Shown here: positions 44,601 to 53,136 of the stretch, one piece after another
Layout: each line of letters begins with the position of its first letter
Numbering within the stretch: position 1 is the first letter of the stretch
Source of the DNA: Chitinophaga chungangae
GTDB lineage: Bacteria > Bacteroidota > Bacteroidia > Chitinophagales > Chitinophagaceae
DNA length: 64,000 nucleotides
NCBI RefSeq assembly: GCF_017742215.1
Contig: NZ_JAGHKP010000003.1
Span: forward strand, 554,308-618,307
Reading direction: 5' to 3'
Program-made: the position numbers and the translations under genes
Notes under the pieces: generated by a model
The model's database searches: none
Seen by the model: the letters and a program-made list of their open reading frames with translations, nothing else
What the model was told of the DNA's origin: nothing

Positions 44601-46079
44601 ATGATGCTTCCCGTATTCATATTATTGCCCGTCCTGGGCGCGTTCCTCGCCTGGCTCGCTTCGGCGGTGAACAAAACGTTGCCGCGCTGGGTGGCCCTGC
44701 TGGTGATGCTCGCCGGGCTGGCGATCTCCGCGGGCATGTGGTGGCAGGTGCAGGACGATATCTATTTCATCGGCGACCGCTGGCTGCAAACCTACGAGCT
44801 GCCCTGGATGCCACGTTTCGGTATCAGTTTCTCGCTGGCACTGGACGGGCTCAGCCTGCTGATGCTGGTACTTACGTTTTTCCTCGGTGCGCTGTCTGTA
44901 ATGGTGTCGTGGAAGGAAATAAAGGAACGGTCGGGATTCTTTCATTTTAACCTCCTGTTCGTGATCGGCGGCATTGCGGGCGTGTTTCTCACCATGGACC
45001 TTTTCCTGTTTTATTTTTTCTGGGAAGTGATGCTCATTCCCATGTATTTCCTGATCGGCATCTGGGGCCATGGCAACAGGTTGTACGCCGCGCTCAAGTT
45101 TTTCCTGTTCACGCAGGCGGGAGGGCTGCTGATGCTGCTGGCGATACTCGGGTTGTATTTCGTACATGCGTCCGCCACCGGCACGTTCACCTTTTCATAT
45201 TTCGCATTGCTCAATACGCCGATGGCCGTGGAAACGGGCCGCTGGCTGATGCTCGGTTTCCTGGTGGCGTTTATCGTAAAGCTGCCGGCATTTCCTTTCC
45301 ACACCTGGCTGCCCGATGCGCATACCGAAGCGCCTACCGCCGGTTCGGTGATACTCGCGGGGCTGCTGCTGAAAACAGGCGCTTACGGCATTTTGCGTTT
45401 CGTGATCCCCATATTCCCCGAAGCGTCGCAGTTCTTCGCCACCTGGGTGATGCTGCTCGGCGCGATCGGCATTTTGTACGGAGGGAAACTCGCGTACGCG
45501 CAAACCGATTTCAAACGGCTGGTGGCCTACACCAGCGTGAGCCATATGGGATTCGTGCTGGTGGGCGCGTTTGCGTTCAACCCGCTGGCCTACCAGGGCG
45601 TGGTGATGCAGATGATCACGCACGGCATCAGCACGGGCGCATTGTTCATGATCGCCGGTTCGCTGTACGAAAGGCTGCATACGCGCGAGCTGGAGCAAAT
45701 GGGCGGCCTGTGGCCGGCGTTGCCGAAGATGGGCGTGGTAACGATGGTATTCGTAATGGCTTCGCTGGGTTTGCCGGGACTGGGCAACTTCATCGCGGAG
45801 TTCCTGATACTGGCCGGCAGCTGGCAGGCCGCGCCATGGATCACCGTGGCCGCTACGGCCGGCCTGGTGGTGGCCACCATATACAGCCTGCGCATTATGC
45901 AGAAAGTATTTTTCGGCACTTCGTTGCGCGAATACAAACTGCCCGACCTCAGCCTCCGTGAAATGCTGATGATGGCGCCGCTGATCGCCGCCATCATTTG
46001 GCTGGGCGTGTACCCGCAACCGGTGATCAACGTAGCGCAAAGGGCGATGCCTTCCGTGGCCGTTCATTCCACCAAATAA
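44601..46079 (+). CDS. nuoM: NADH-quinone oxidoreductase subunit M
   Basis: A 492-residue antiporter-like membrane subunit. The key Glu is in FFWEVMLIPMYFLIG; Lys and His sites are in KLPAFPFHTWLPDAHTEAP. It follows nuoL after 33 bases. Confidence 0.96.
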   Translation: MMLPVFILLPVLGAFLAWLASAVNKTLPRWVALLVMLAGLAISAGMWWQVQDDIYFIGDRWLQTYELPWMPRFGISFSLALDGLSLLMLVLTFFLGALSVMVSWKEIKERSGFFHFNLLFVIGGIAGVFLTMDLFLFYFFWEVMLIPMYFLIGIWGHGNRLYAALKFFLFTQAGGLLMLLAILGLYFVHASATGTFTFSYFALLNTPMAVETGRWLMLGFLVAFIVKLPAFPFHTWLPDAHTEAPTAGSVILAGLLLKTGAYGILRFVIPIFPEASQFFATWVMLLGAIGILYGGKLAYAQTDFKRLVAYTSVSHMGFVLVGAFAFNPLAYQGVVMQMITHGISTGALFMIAGSLYERLHTRELEQMGGLWPALPKMGVVTMVFVMASLGLPGLGNFIAEFLILAGSWQAAPWITVAATAGLVVATIYSLRIMQKVFFGTSLREYKLPDLSLREMLMMAPLIAAIIWLGVYPQPVINVAQRAMPSVAVHSTK

Positions 46080-46092
46080 AAAAAACAAGCGT

Positions 46093-47523
46093 ATGTCCGC
46101 ATCAGACCTTCTCAGTTTACTTCCCCTGCTTATTATCAGCGGGGCGGCCGTGATCGCGATATTGCTGGTGGCCATACGCCGCAATCACCGCGTGATGCAC
46201 GCTTTTACGGTGTTCGCTTTTATCTGCGCGCTGGCGGCTTTGTATTTCCAGCCGTACGCCGTGCCGTACGTGATCGCGCCGCTTTTCGTGGTGGATGCGT
46301 TCGCGTTGTTTAATACGGGGCTCATCCTGCTGGCGGGGCTTAGCGTGCTGTTCCTGTCTTACAGTTATTTCGAGCAGCGGGAAGAACGGAAGGAGGAGTA
46401 TTACATTCTTTTGCTGCTGGCTACGGTGGGCGGCATGGTGCTGGTGATCAGCCAGCATTTTATTTCGCTGTTCCTCGGGCTGGAAACGATGAGCATCAGC
46501 CTGTACGGGCTGATCGCATACCTGCGCGCAAGGGAGCGGTCAGACGAAGCGGGGATCAAATACCTGCTGCTGGCGGCGCTTTCTTCCGCCTTTTTGTTGT
46601 TCGGCATGGCGCTGGTGTATGCGGAATCGGGGAAGATGGATTTTACCGGCATCGGGGCTTACCTCGAAACGATACATTCCGCCCCCGTGGCCGTAGTGGC
46701 CGGTTTCGGGCTGATGGTGATCGGCGTGGGTTTCAAGCTGGGCATTGTGCCGTTCCATATGTGGGCGCCGGATATTTACGAAGGCGCGCCGCTGCCGGTG
46801 GCGGCGTATATCGCCACCGTGTCCAAAGGCAGCATGCTGGTGCTGCTGATGCGGTTTTACAGGGATATTAACGGGTATGAATACACGATATTATGGTGGG
46901 TGTTCGCCATCATCGCGATGGCGAGCATGTTTGCCGGCAACTGGCTGGCGCTGATGCAGCAGAATGTGAAGCGCCTGCTGGCGTATTCGTCCATCGCGCA
47001 TATGGGTTACATCCTGATCGCGTTCCTGGCAGGCCAGGAAGCGGGGCAGGAGGCGGTGATATTTTACCTCGTGGCGTACGTGATCACGAGCATCGGTGCA
47101 TTTGGCGTGCTGGCCCTGATGTCTGACGAAAGGAACGATGCGGAGAACCTGCAGGACTTCAGCGGCCTGTTCTGGCGGCAGCCCTGGCTGGCGGCCATTT
47201 TTACGGGCATGTTGCTGTCGCTCGCGGGCATACCGCTCACCGCGGGTTTTATCGGCAAGTTTTACGTAGTGGCTGCCGGCGTGGATGCGGAATTATGGCT
47301 GCTGCTGGTGTTGCTGGTGGTGAACAGCGTCATAGGCCTGTTCTATTACATCCGGCTCGTCGCGATCATGTTCCAGCCGCTGCCCGGGCCGGCGGTACGC
47401 AAAAGGATGCCTTTTTTCGGCATTTTCGCGCTTTCGGCGCTGATGGTGCTGCTGCTGTGGCTGGGCGTGTATCCTTCCGCCTTGATCTCCGTGATCAGGA
47501 ATATGATGCTGACCATGGGGTAA
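46093..47523 (+). CDS. nuoN: NADH-quinone oxidoreductase subunit N
   Basis: A 476-residue antiporter-like membrane subunit, last gene of the operon. The key Glu is in FLGLETMSISLYGLIAY, and the proton-path block GIVPFHMWAPDIYEGAP is intact. A terminator hairpin follows the stop. Confidence 0.96.
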   Translation: MSASDLLSLLPLLIISGAAVIAILLVAIRRNHRVMHAFTVFAFICALAALYFQPYAVPYVIAPLFVVDAFALFNTGLILLAGLSVLFLSYSYFEQREERKEEYYILLLLATVGGMVLVISQHFISLFLGLETMSISLYGLIAYLRARERSDEAGIKYLLLAALSSAFLLFGMALVYAESGKMDFTGIGAYLETIHSAPVAVVAGFGLMVIGVGFKLGIVPFHMWAPDIYEGAPLPVAAYIATVSKGSMLVLLMRFYRDINGYEYTILWWVFAIIAMASMFAGNWLALMQQNVKRLLAYSSIAHMGYILIAFLAGQEAGQEAVIFYLVAYVITSIGAFGVLALMSDERNDAENLQDFSGLFWRQPWLAAIFTGMLLSLAGIPLTAGFIGKFYVVAAGVDAELWLLLVLLVVNSVIGLFYYIRLVAIMFQPLPGPAVRKRMPFFGIFALSALMVLLLWLGVYPSALISVIRNMMLTMG

Positions 47524-47567
47524 ACGCAGCCTGCATAAATTAAAATTCGGCACTCATCATACACCGC

Positions 47568-47593
47568 GCCCGTTCCCCGGAACCGGCTTTTTT
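47568..47593 (+). terminator. Intrinsic terminator of the nuo operon
   Basis: GCC-C-GTTC (47568-47575) pairs with GAAC-C-GGC (47580-47587), one C-C mismatch, around a 4-base loop, and is followed by six T. Confidence 0.65.
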
Positions 47594-47658
47594 ATGGCGG
47601 AGCGTTCCGGGAGACCTGTAACGACCGGCTCAAGGTGGACATAAGGCCGATCCGGAAG

Positions 47659-47712
47659 GATTCAAGGCCGATTCAAGGCCGATTCGAGGCCGACTAGAGG
47701 CCGTTATGGGCC
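47659..47712. repeat. 11-bp degenerate tandem repeat in the nuoN-tricorn intergenic region
   Basis: Five adjacent units of about 11 bases: gattcaaggcc twice, then gattcgaggcc, gactagaggcc and gttatgggcc. A period near one helical turn puts each copy on the same face of the DNA, as a protein-binding array would, but slippage is also possible. The rest of the 482-base gap (47524-48005) holds the nuo terminator and no convincing gene or promoter. Confidence 0.6.
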
Positions 47713-48005
47713 AATCCATGTGTCGGCTTGCTTCCAGTATCATCGTTGCTTTACGTTCCCTGCACACGGCCTTGCCCTGGTTGCGTTTTACCTGGCTACC
47801 GCTCGCGGGTGGCTTAAATGCATTTTTAGACGGCTGAATTTCCCCTCCGGCGTCCGGTTCCGGACATCGATGCCTGCCAACGCCCTTCGTCCTGTTTTTC
47901 CGGCCATTTGTCCCAAATACAGCCGTGCGCCTGCCCGTTGGAACCGCTTTTTCCATTATTTTGCACCATTGCCAATTTGATTTTTACCATAACCCAAATC
48001 TGCTT

Positions 48006-51000
48006 ATGCTAAATCGACTATTGAAGTTATCCGGCTGGGCGCTGCTCGCCGCAGGTTCCCTTACCGCACAGGCGCAGTCCGGTACGAAACTGCTCCGGAA
48101 CCCCGCCGTCAGCGAAAAAAACATCGCTTTTATGTACGCCGGGGACATCTGGATCGCTAACCGCGACGGCTCGTCGCCCCTGCGCCTCACCGTGAATCCC
48201 GCCTTTGAGCAGGACCCCTACTTTTCGCCCGACGGAAAATGGATTGCATTTACCGGCAACTACGACGGGAATTTCGACGTGTATGTGATACCCGTTGAAG
48301 GCGGAGACCCGCAGCGCGTAACGTATCATCCTGCGCGAGACCTGGTGCGCGGCTGGATCGGCAACGACCGCATCCTGTTCGCATCCGGCGCCATTTCGCC
48401 CACCATGCGCACCACCCAGCTGTTTTCCGTGAGCATCAAAGGCGGCCTGCCCGAGGTGCATGCAAAGATCCCGGAAGCCACGCAGGGCGCCGTGTCGGCA
48501 GACGGCAAGTTCACCGCTTACATCAAAAATCCCGATCCCACCGAAGGCAGCACTACCACCTGGCGGCCGTTCAAACGTTATCGCGGCGGTTATATGCCGA
48601 AGATCTGGATCTTCAACAACGCCACCACGCAGATCGAAGAGATACCCGCGGCCAATTCCAATAACGTTCGCCCCGTGTGGGTCGGCAAAAGCGTCTATTT
48701 CCTCAGCGACCGTAATCATACCATGAATATTTTCCGGTATGATACGGACAGCAAACAGGTAACGCAGGTGACGAAGTTTACCGGCGCCGATGTTAAAACC
48801 CTTACCTCAGACGGTAAAACGCTGGCGTTCGAACAAAACGCGACCATTCACCTGCTGAACCCCGCCGGCAATAACGTCACCGATGTGCCCGTGCTGATCC
48901 GTGCGGACATTCCCTACAAACGCCCGCATTATGAAAAGATCAGCGCTTTCGAACGCGTGAACATTTCGCCGACCGGCCAGCGCCTGCTGGTGCAGGGAAG
49001 GGGCGAGATCTTCAGCATCCCGAAAGAAAAAGGCGATGTGCGCAACATTTCCAATTCTCCCGGTTCCCACGAACGCGAGCCCGCCTGGTCGCCGGATGGC
49101 AAATGGATCTCTTACCTTTCCGATAAAGACGGCAATTATAAACTCGTATTGCGCGATCAGAAAGCGCTGAAAGACCCGGTGGAGATCGAGTTGGGGAAAA
49201 CCGTGTATTATTTCGGGCCCACCTGGAGCCCGGACAGTAAAAAGATCGTGTTCAGCGACGCGCATTTCAACCTGTTTTACCTCGACGTGGCTTCCAAAAA
49301 AGTAACGAAGGTGGACACCTATTCCAACGGTTCCATTCCTTCCGGCAGCTCCAACGTGTTCGCGCCCAGCTGGAGCCCCGATTCTAAATATATTACCTAC
49401 GTGAACGTGCAGCCCAACGGCTTCGACGCGGTGTATCTCTACAGCATCGCATCCGGCAAAAGCGCCCGGGTGTCCGACGGGATGAGCGACGCCGGCAACC
49501 CCACGTTCAGCGCGGACGGCAAATATTTGTTCTTCCCTGCCAGCACCAACAGCGGCATGGCCATCAGCGGGCTGCACATGCTCACCTACGAAAGGAAAGT
49601 GACCTCGAATATTTACGCCGCATTGTTATCCAAATCCACCCCCACCATCTTCACCCCCGAAAGCGATGAAGAAACGGTGAAGGATGCGGACAAAGACAAA
49701 GAAAAGGAGAAAGACAAAGACAAAAAAGATACTTCCAAAACCGCCAAACCTGCGCCTTCAGACGTGGACTTCGACGGCATCCAGGACAGGATCATCGCCC
49801 TGCCGTTGCCCGCGGGCAATTACCGCTCGCTGAATGGGCTGGTGAAAGACAAACTCTTCTTTATTTCCGACGACGAGATCCGTTATTACGACCTGAAAGA
49901 ACGCAAATCCGAAACCTTCGCGAAAGGTTACGGCTTCATCGTTTCGGCGGACGGTAAAAAGATACTGCTCGCTTCCGGCGGCAATTATCATATTGTGGAT
50001 GCGGGCCGCAAACCCGGCGCAGGCGAGGGAAAAGTAGACGTTTCCGGCGTAAGCCTGCTGGTCGATCCCGTTGCGGAATGGAAACAGATCTTTGACGAAG
50101 TGTACAAGATCGAAAAGGACTTTTTCTATGTAAAAAATATGCACGGCGTAGACTGGGACGCAAACAAAAAACGCTACGAACAGCTGCTGCCGTACGTAAG
50201 CAACCGCGCGGACCTTACGTACCTGCTCAACGAAATGATGAGTGAAATGGTGGTAGGCCACAACTACGTTGGGGCAGGCGATTTCCCGCAAGGCCCGAAC
50301 GTAAGCGGAGGTTTGCTGGGCGCGGATTACGAGATCAGCAACGGCAAATACCGCATCAAAAAGATATACGGCACCGAACGCTGGTACCCCACCAACAAAG
50401 CGCCGCTGAGCGTTCCCGGCCTCGATGTGAAAGAAGGCGATTATATCCTGGAAGTGAACGGCAGGGCGTTGACGGAAGACATGAACATTTCCCAGTTGCT
50501 GGAAGGCAAAGTAGGCAACCAGGTGTTGCTGAAAGTGTGCGGCCAGCCGAACGGCTCCGGTGCGCGGGAGATCGTGGTGGAGCCGGTTTCGCTGCAGGGC
50601 GAACTGGCGCTGCGTTTGTCTGACTGGGTGGAAAGCAACCGCCGCAAGGTAGACCAGCTCAGCAACGGCAAGATCGCTTATGTGTACATGCTGAATACCG
50701 GCCAGGAAGGCTACACTTCTTTTAACCGCATGTATTTCGCACAAACGGACAAAAAAGCGTTGCTGCTGGACGAGCGTTTCAACGGCGGCGGTTCCGTGGC
50801 GGATTACGTGATAGACATCCTCGACCGCGAAGTGCTCAGCTACTGGGGCGTGCGCGACGGGCGCAGCTTCACCACGCCGGGCAATTCCATCTATGGCCCC
50901 AAAGCCATGCTGATCAACGAATACGCGGGCTCCGGCGGCGATATGATGCCCTGGATGTTTTCGCAGAAAAAACTCGGCAAGCTGGTCGGCAAACGCACCA

Positions 51001-51272
51001 TGGGTATTTTGGTGGGCATCAGCGGTTATCCTTCGCTGATAGACGGCGGTTTTGTAACCTCGCCGAGCTTCGGCATCTACGATACCAAAGGCAACTGGAT
51101 CATCGAAAACTATGGTACGCCCGCCGATGTGGAAGTAGAACAAACGCCCGCGGACGTGATCGCAGGCCGCGACCCGCAGCTTGAAAAAGGCGTGCAGGTA
51201 TTGCTGGAAGAACTGAAAACAAAATCTTACGAGCCCGTGCCCAAACCGGCGGACCCTGTGAGAGTGAAATAA
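48006..51272 (+). CDS. Tricorn-type S41 family protease, secreted
   Basis: A 1088-residue periplasmic protease with a signal peptide (MLNRLLKLSGWALLAAGSL). An N-terminal WD40-like/tricorn beta-propeller region (about 25-550) shows repeats such as PYFSPDGKWIAFTGNYDGNF, EPAWSPDGKWISYLSDKDGN and PTWSPDSKKIVFSD. A highly charged Lys/Asp/Glu linker (about 557-577) follows, then the tricorn core, a PDZ domain (about 790-870, VKEGDYILEVNGRAL) and the S41 catalytic fold with RFNGGGSVADYV and the nucleophile Ser976 in EYAGSGGDMMPW. It probably degrades peptides in the periplasm. The ATG at 48006 is chosen for its signal peptide; earlier codons are unlike the family. Confidence 0.93.
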   Translation: MLNRLLKLSGWALLAAGSLTAQAQSGTKLLRNPAVSEKNIAFMYAGDIWIANRDGSSPLRLTVNPAFEQDPYFSPDGKWIAFTGNYDGNFDVYVIPVEGGDPQRVTYHPARDLVRGWIGNDRILFASGAISPTMRTTQLFSVSIKGGLPEVHAKIPEATQGAVSADGKFTAYIKNPDPTEGSTTTWRPFKRYRGGYMPKIWIFNNATTQIEEIPAANSNNVRPVWVGKSVYFLSDRNHTMNIFRYDTDSKQVTQVTKFTGADVKTLTSDGKTLAFEQNATIHLLNPAGNNVTDVPVLIRADIPYKRPHYEKISAFERVNISPTGQRLLVQGRGEIFSIPKEKGDVRNISNSPGSHEREPAWSPDGKWISYLSDKDGNYKLVLRDQKALKDPVEIELGKTVYYFGPTWSPDSKKIVFSDAHFNLFYLDVASKKVTKVDTYSNGSIPSGSSNVFAPSWSPDSKYITYVNVQPNGFDAVYLYSIASGKSARVSDGMSDAGNPTFSADGKYLFFPASTNSGMAISGLHMLTYERKVTSNIYAALLSKSTPTIFTPESDEETVKDADKDKEKEKDKDKKDTSKTAKPAPSDVDFDGIQDRIIALPLPAGNYRSLNGLVKDKLFFISDDEIRYYDLKERKSETFAKGYGFIVSADGKKILLASGGNYHIVDAGRKPGAGEGKVDVSGVSLLVDPVAEWKQIFDEVYKIEKDFFYVKNMHGVDWDANKKRYEQLLPYVSNRADLTYLLNEMMSEMVVGHNYVGAGDFPQGPNVSGGLLGADYEISNGKYRIKKIYGTERWYPTNKAPLSVPGLDVKEGDYILEVNGRALTEDMNISQLLEGKVGNQVLLKVCGQPNGSGAREIVVEPVSLQGELALRLSDWVESNRRKVDQLSNGKIAYVYMLNTGQEGYTSFNRMYFAQTDKKALLLDERFNGGGSVADYVIDILDREVLSYWGVRDGRSFTTPGNSIYGPKAMLINEYAGSGGDMMPWMFSQKKLGKLVGKRTMGILVGISGYPSLIDGGFVTSPSFGIYDTKGNWIIENYGTPADVEVEQTPADVIAGRDPQLEKGVQVLLEELKTKSYEPVPKPADPVRVK

Positions 51273-51296
51273 CTGATTGTATTGGTTAGAAAATGA

Positions 51297-51328
51297 AAGA
51301 GGCCGTCCCACGCTGGAGACGGCCTCTT
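51297..51328. terminator. Hairpin between the tricorn protease and susD
   Basis: An 11-bp perfect stem (aagaggccgtc at 51297-51307, gacggcctctt at 51318-51328) with a 10-base loop separates two convergent genes. The T-tract is poor on both strands, so it is a weak bidirectional terminator. Confidence 0.6.
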
Positions 51329-51351
51329 CGTATTATTGACACGCGGGATTT

Positions 51352-53115
51352 TTACAGCCCGTCAACCCAATTCGGATTCTGGGAGAGATTGGTGTTCAGC
51401 TGTCTTTCCTGGATGGGAACAGGCTGAAGGTAATCCCTGTCTTCATTAAAGGTTTTGGTGGTACTGCGGTTGATGATCACATTACCGCCAGCGGCGCCGT
51501 TTTCCAGGTCGATCTCGGAGCCCAGTTTGAAGTACTGAACGCCCGCTACCGGCGTGGGTTTGGTGCCTTCATAAATATACACGTCGGTTTTCCCGTTGCG
51601 GTCGAGGTCGTACTGGCCAACGCCGGGGAAATACATGCCTTTGAACTGGCGTACCAGGCTTTGGCCGGATTTCCACCGCATGAGGTCGTTCCAGCGGTAG
51701 CTTTCCATCACCAGCTCGATCCTCCTCTCGCGGCGGATCTCGAGTATCACGCCTCTGTTCGCGCCCGTTACGCCGGGATATTGCGCTGCCATGTACGGGT
51801 CTGCGCTTGCATTGGCGGCGGCAAGGTCCAGGTTGGGCATGCCCACGCGGTCGCGCAGCAGCTTGATGGATTTGTCGATATCCGCCTGTGTGAGCGTGCC
51901 CAGTTCCGCTTTGGCTTCAGCAAAGTTGAGCAGCACTTCCGCGTAGCGGAAAATAGGCATGGAATTGATGGAACGGTTGTAAGAATCGAAAGACATGTCC
52001 GTTACGAACTTGATCAGCTGGTAGCCGGTCACGCTTGCGCCGAAGTCGGGCACCAGCGGGTTGGTGGTGCCGATGCGGGCGTAACCCGGGGTGCGGATCG
52101 TTTGTGACAGGCGCGGGTCGCGGTTCTGGGTTTCAGCGTAAAAAGTGATGGTGTCGTAACGGGGAATGTCCGTAAAACGGGAACCGTCCGCCATCAGGTA
52201 GCTGTTCACCAGTTGTTTGTCCAGGCCAGGTTTGCCGTAGGAAGACGTGATCGTATAGTAGTTCACGTTATGCCATACAGACAGCTCGTTGCTGAAATTT
52301 TTCGCGAGAATGATCTCGTCCTTGATCGGGGCGATGGAAGCGAAAAGCTCCAGGTACGCTTTTTCCGGCGTAGACGTGTAGATCTTGTATTTTCCGCTCG
52401 ACATCAGCTGCTCGGCTGCCGCCGCGCCTTTCGTGAGCAGGGCTTCCCAGCCGGTTTCGCCGCGGTATTTTCTCCAGGTGCCTTCGAACAGGCATACGCG
52501 GCTCAGCAGCGCCATGGCCGTGTATTTGGTCACCAGCTCGGTGGTGGGGCCTGATATGCCGGGATAGGTAAGGTCGTCTATTTTTTCGATCGCATACTCA
52601 AGGTCTTTAACGATGGAATCCACCACGAGGTTACGGGGATCTCTTGCTTTGGTAAGCATCGCCTTGTCTGTTTGCAGAATGGCGGAAGAATACCAGGGCA
52701 CATCGCCGAAACGCTGCACTTTGTCGAAATAGAAATAGGCGCGGAAAAATTTGGCTACGCCTGCGTAGCGGCCTGCCTGGCTTTCGGGCATCACGCGGTT
52801 ATAGTTGTCGAGGAAGAAGTTGATCTTGCGCAGCTCCGTCCAAGTCCAGTTGCCGCCGGTAAGCGGTACGGTGCGGCGGCCGGTGATGTTGTCGCCGAGG
52901 GACTGTTTTACGACGTTGTCGATGTCTTCGTTATATACGCCTTCCGCGCTGGGAAATGCGCTGTAAAAGGAGTTGAGGTAAAACCTCAGCTCGTTGTCGT
53001 TGTTGAAATACTGGTCCGGCGCGATCTGCGACTGCGGCTGACGGTCCATGAATTTCTCGCAGCTGCTGAATAAACCCGCCGCGGCTATTGCTAGTATGGA
53101 TAATTGCTTTTTCAT
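51352..53115 (-). CDS. SusD/RagB family nutrient-binding lipoprotein
   Basis: A 587-residue outer-membrane lipoprotein (MKKQLSILAIAAAGLFSSC, Cys19, then EKFMDRQPQSQIAPDQYF). N-terminal TPR-like helices and the family blocks YRWNDLMRWKSGQ and EIRRERRIELVMESYR identify it. It forms a lid on its SusC partner and binds a ligand, usually a glycan. It lies 21 bases after susC. No glycosidase or regulator adjoins the pair, so the ligand is unknown. Confidence 0.95.
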   Translation of the reverse strand: MKKQLSILAIAAAGLFSSCEKFMDRQPQSQIAPDQYFNNDNELRFYLNSFYSAFPSAEGVYNEDIDNVVKQSLGDNITGRRTVPLTGGNWTWTELRKINFFLDNYNRVMPESQAGRYAGVAKFFRAYFYFDKVQRFGDVPWYSSAILQTDKAMLTKARDPRNLVVDSIVKDLEYAIEKIDDLTYPGISGPTTELVTKYTAMALLSRVCLFEGTWRKYRGETGWEALLTKGAAAAEQLMSSGKYKIYTSTPEKAYLELFASIAPIKDEIILAKNFSNELSVWHNVNYYTITSSYGKPGLDKQLVNSYLMADGSRFTDIPRYDTITFYAETQNRDPRLSQTIRTPGYARIGTTNPLVPDFGASVTGYQLIKFVTDMSFDSYNRSINSMPIFRYAEVLLNFAEAKAELGTLTQADIDKSIKLLRDRVGMPNLDLAAANASADPYMAAQYPGVTGANRGVILEIRRERRIELVMESYRWNDLMRWKSGQSLVRQFKGMYFPGVGQYDLDRNGKTDVYIYEGTKPTPVAGVQYFKLGSEIDLENGAAGGNVIINRSTTKTFNEDRDYLQPVPIQERQLNTNLSQNPNWVDGL

Positions 53116-53136
53116 TTCAATTGCTCGTTTAAGTGA

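Noticed and set aside
47659..47712. Possible CRISPR array
   Set aside because: The units are 11 bases, directly adjacent and degenerate, with no spacers and no cas genes in the window.
47630..47980. Open frames in the nuoN-tricorn gap on both strands
   Set aside because: Arg/Pro/Ser-rich without motifs, and one overlaps the 11-bp repeats; unlikely to be genes.
49758..51311. A 517-codon open frame antisense to the tricorn protease
   Set aside because: Composition rich in His/Phe/Ala/Val and no motif; it is a shadow of the S41 gene.
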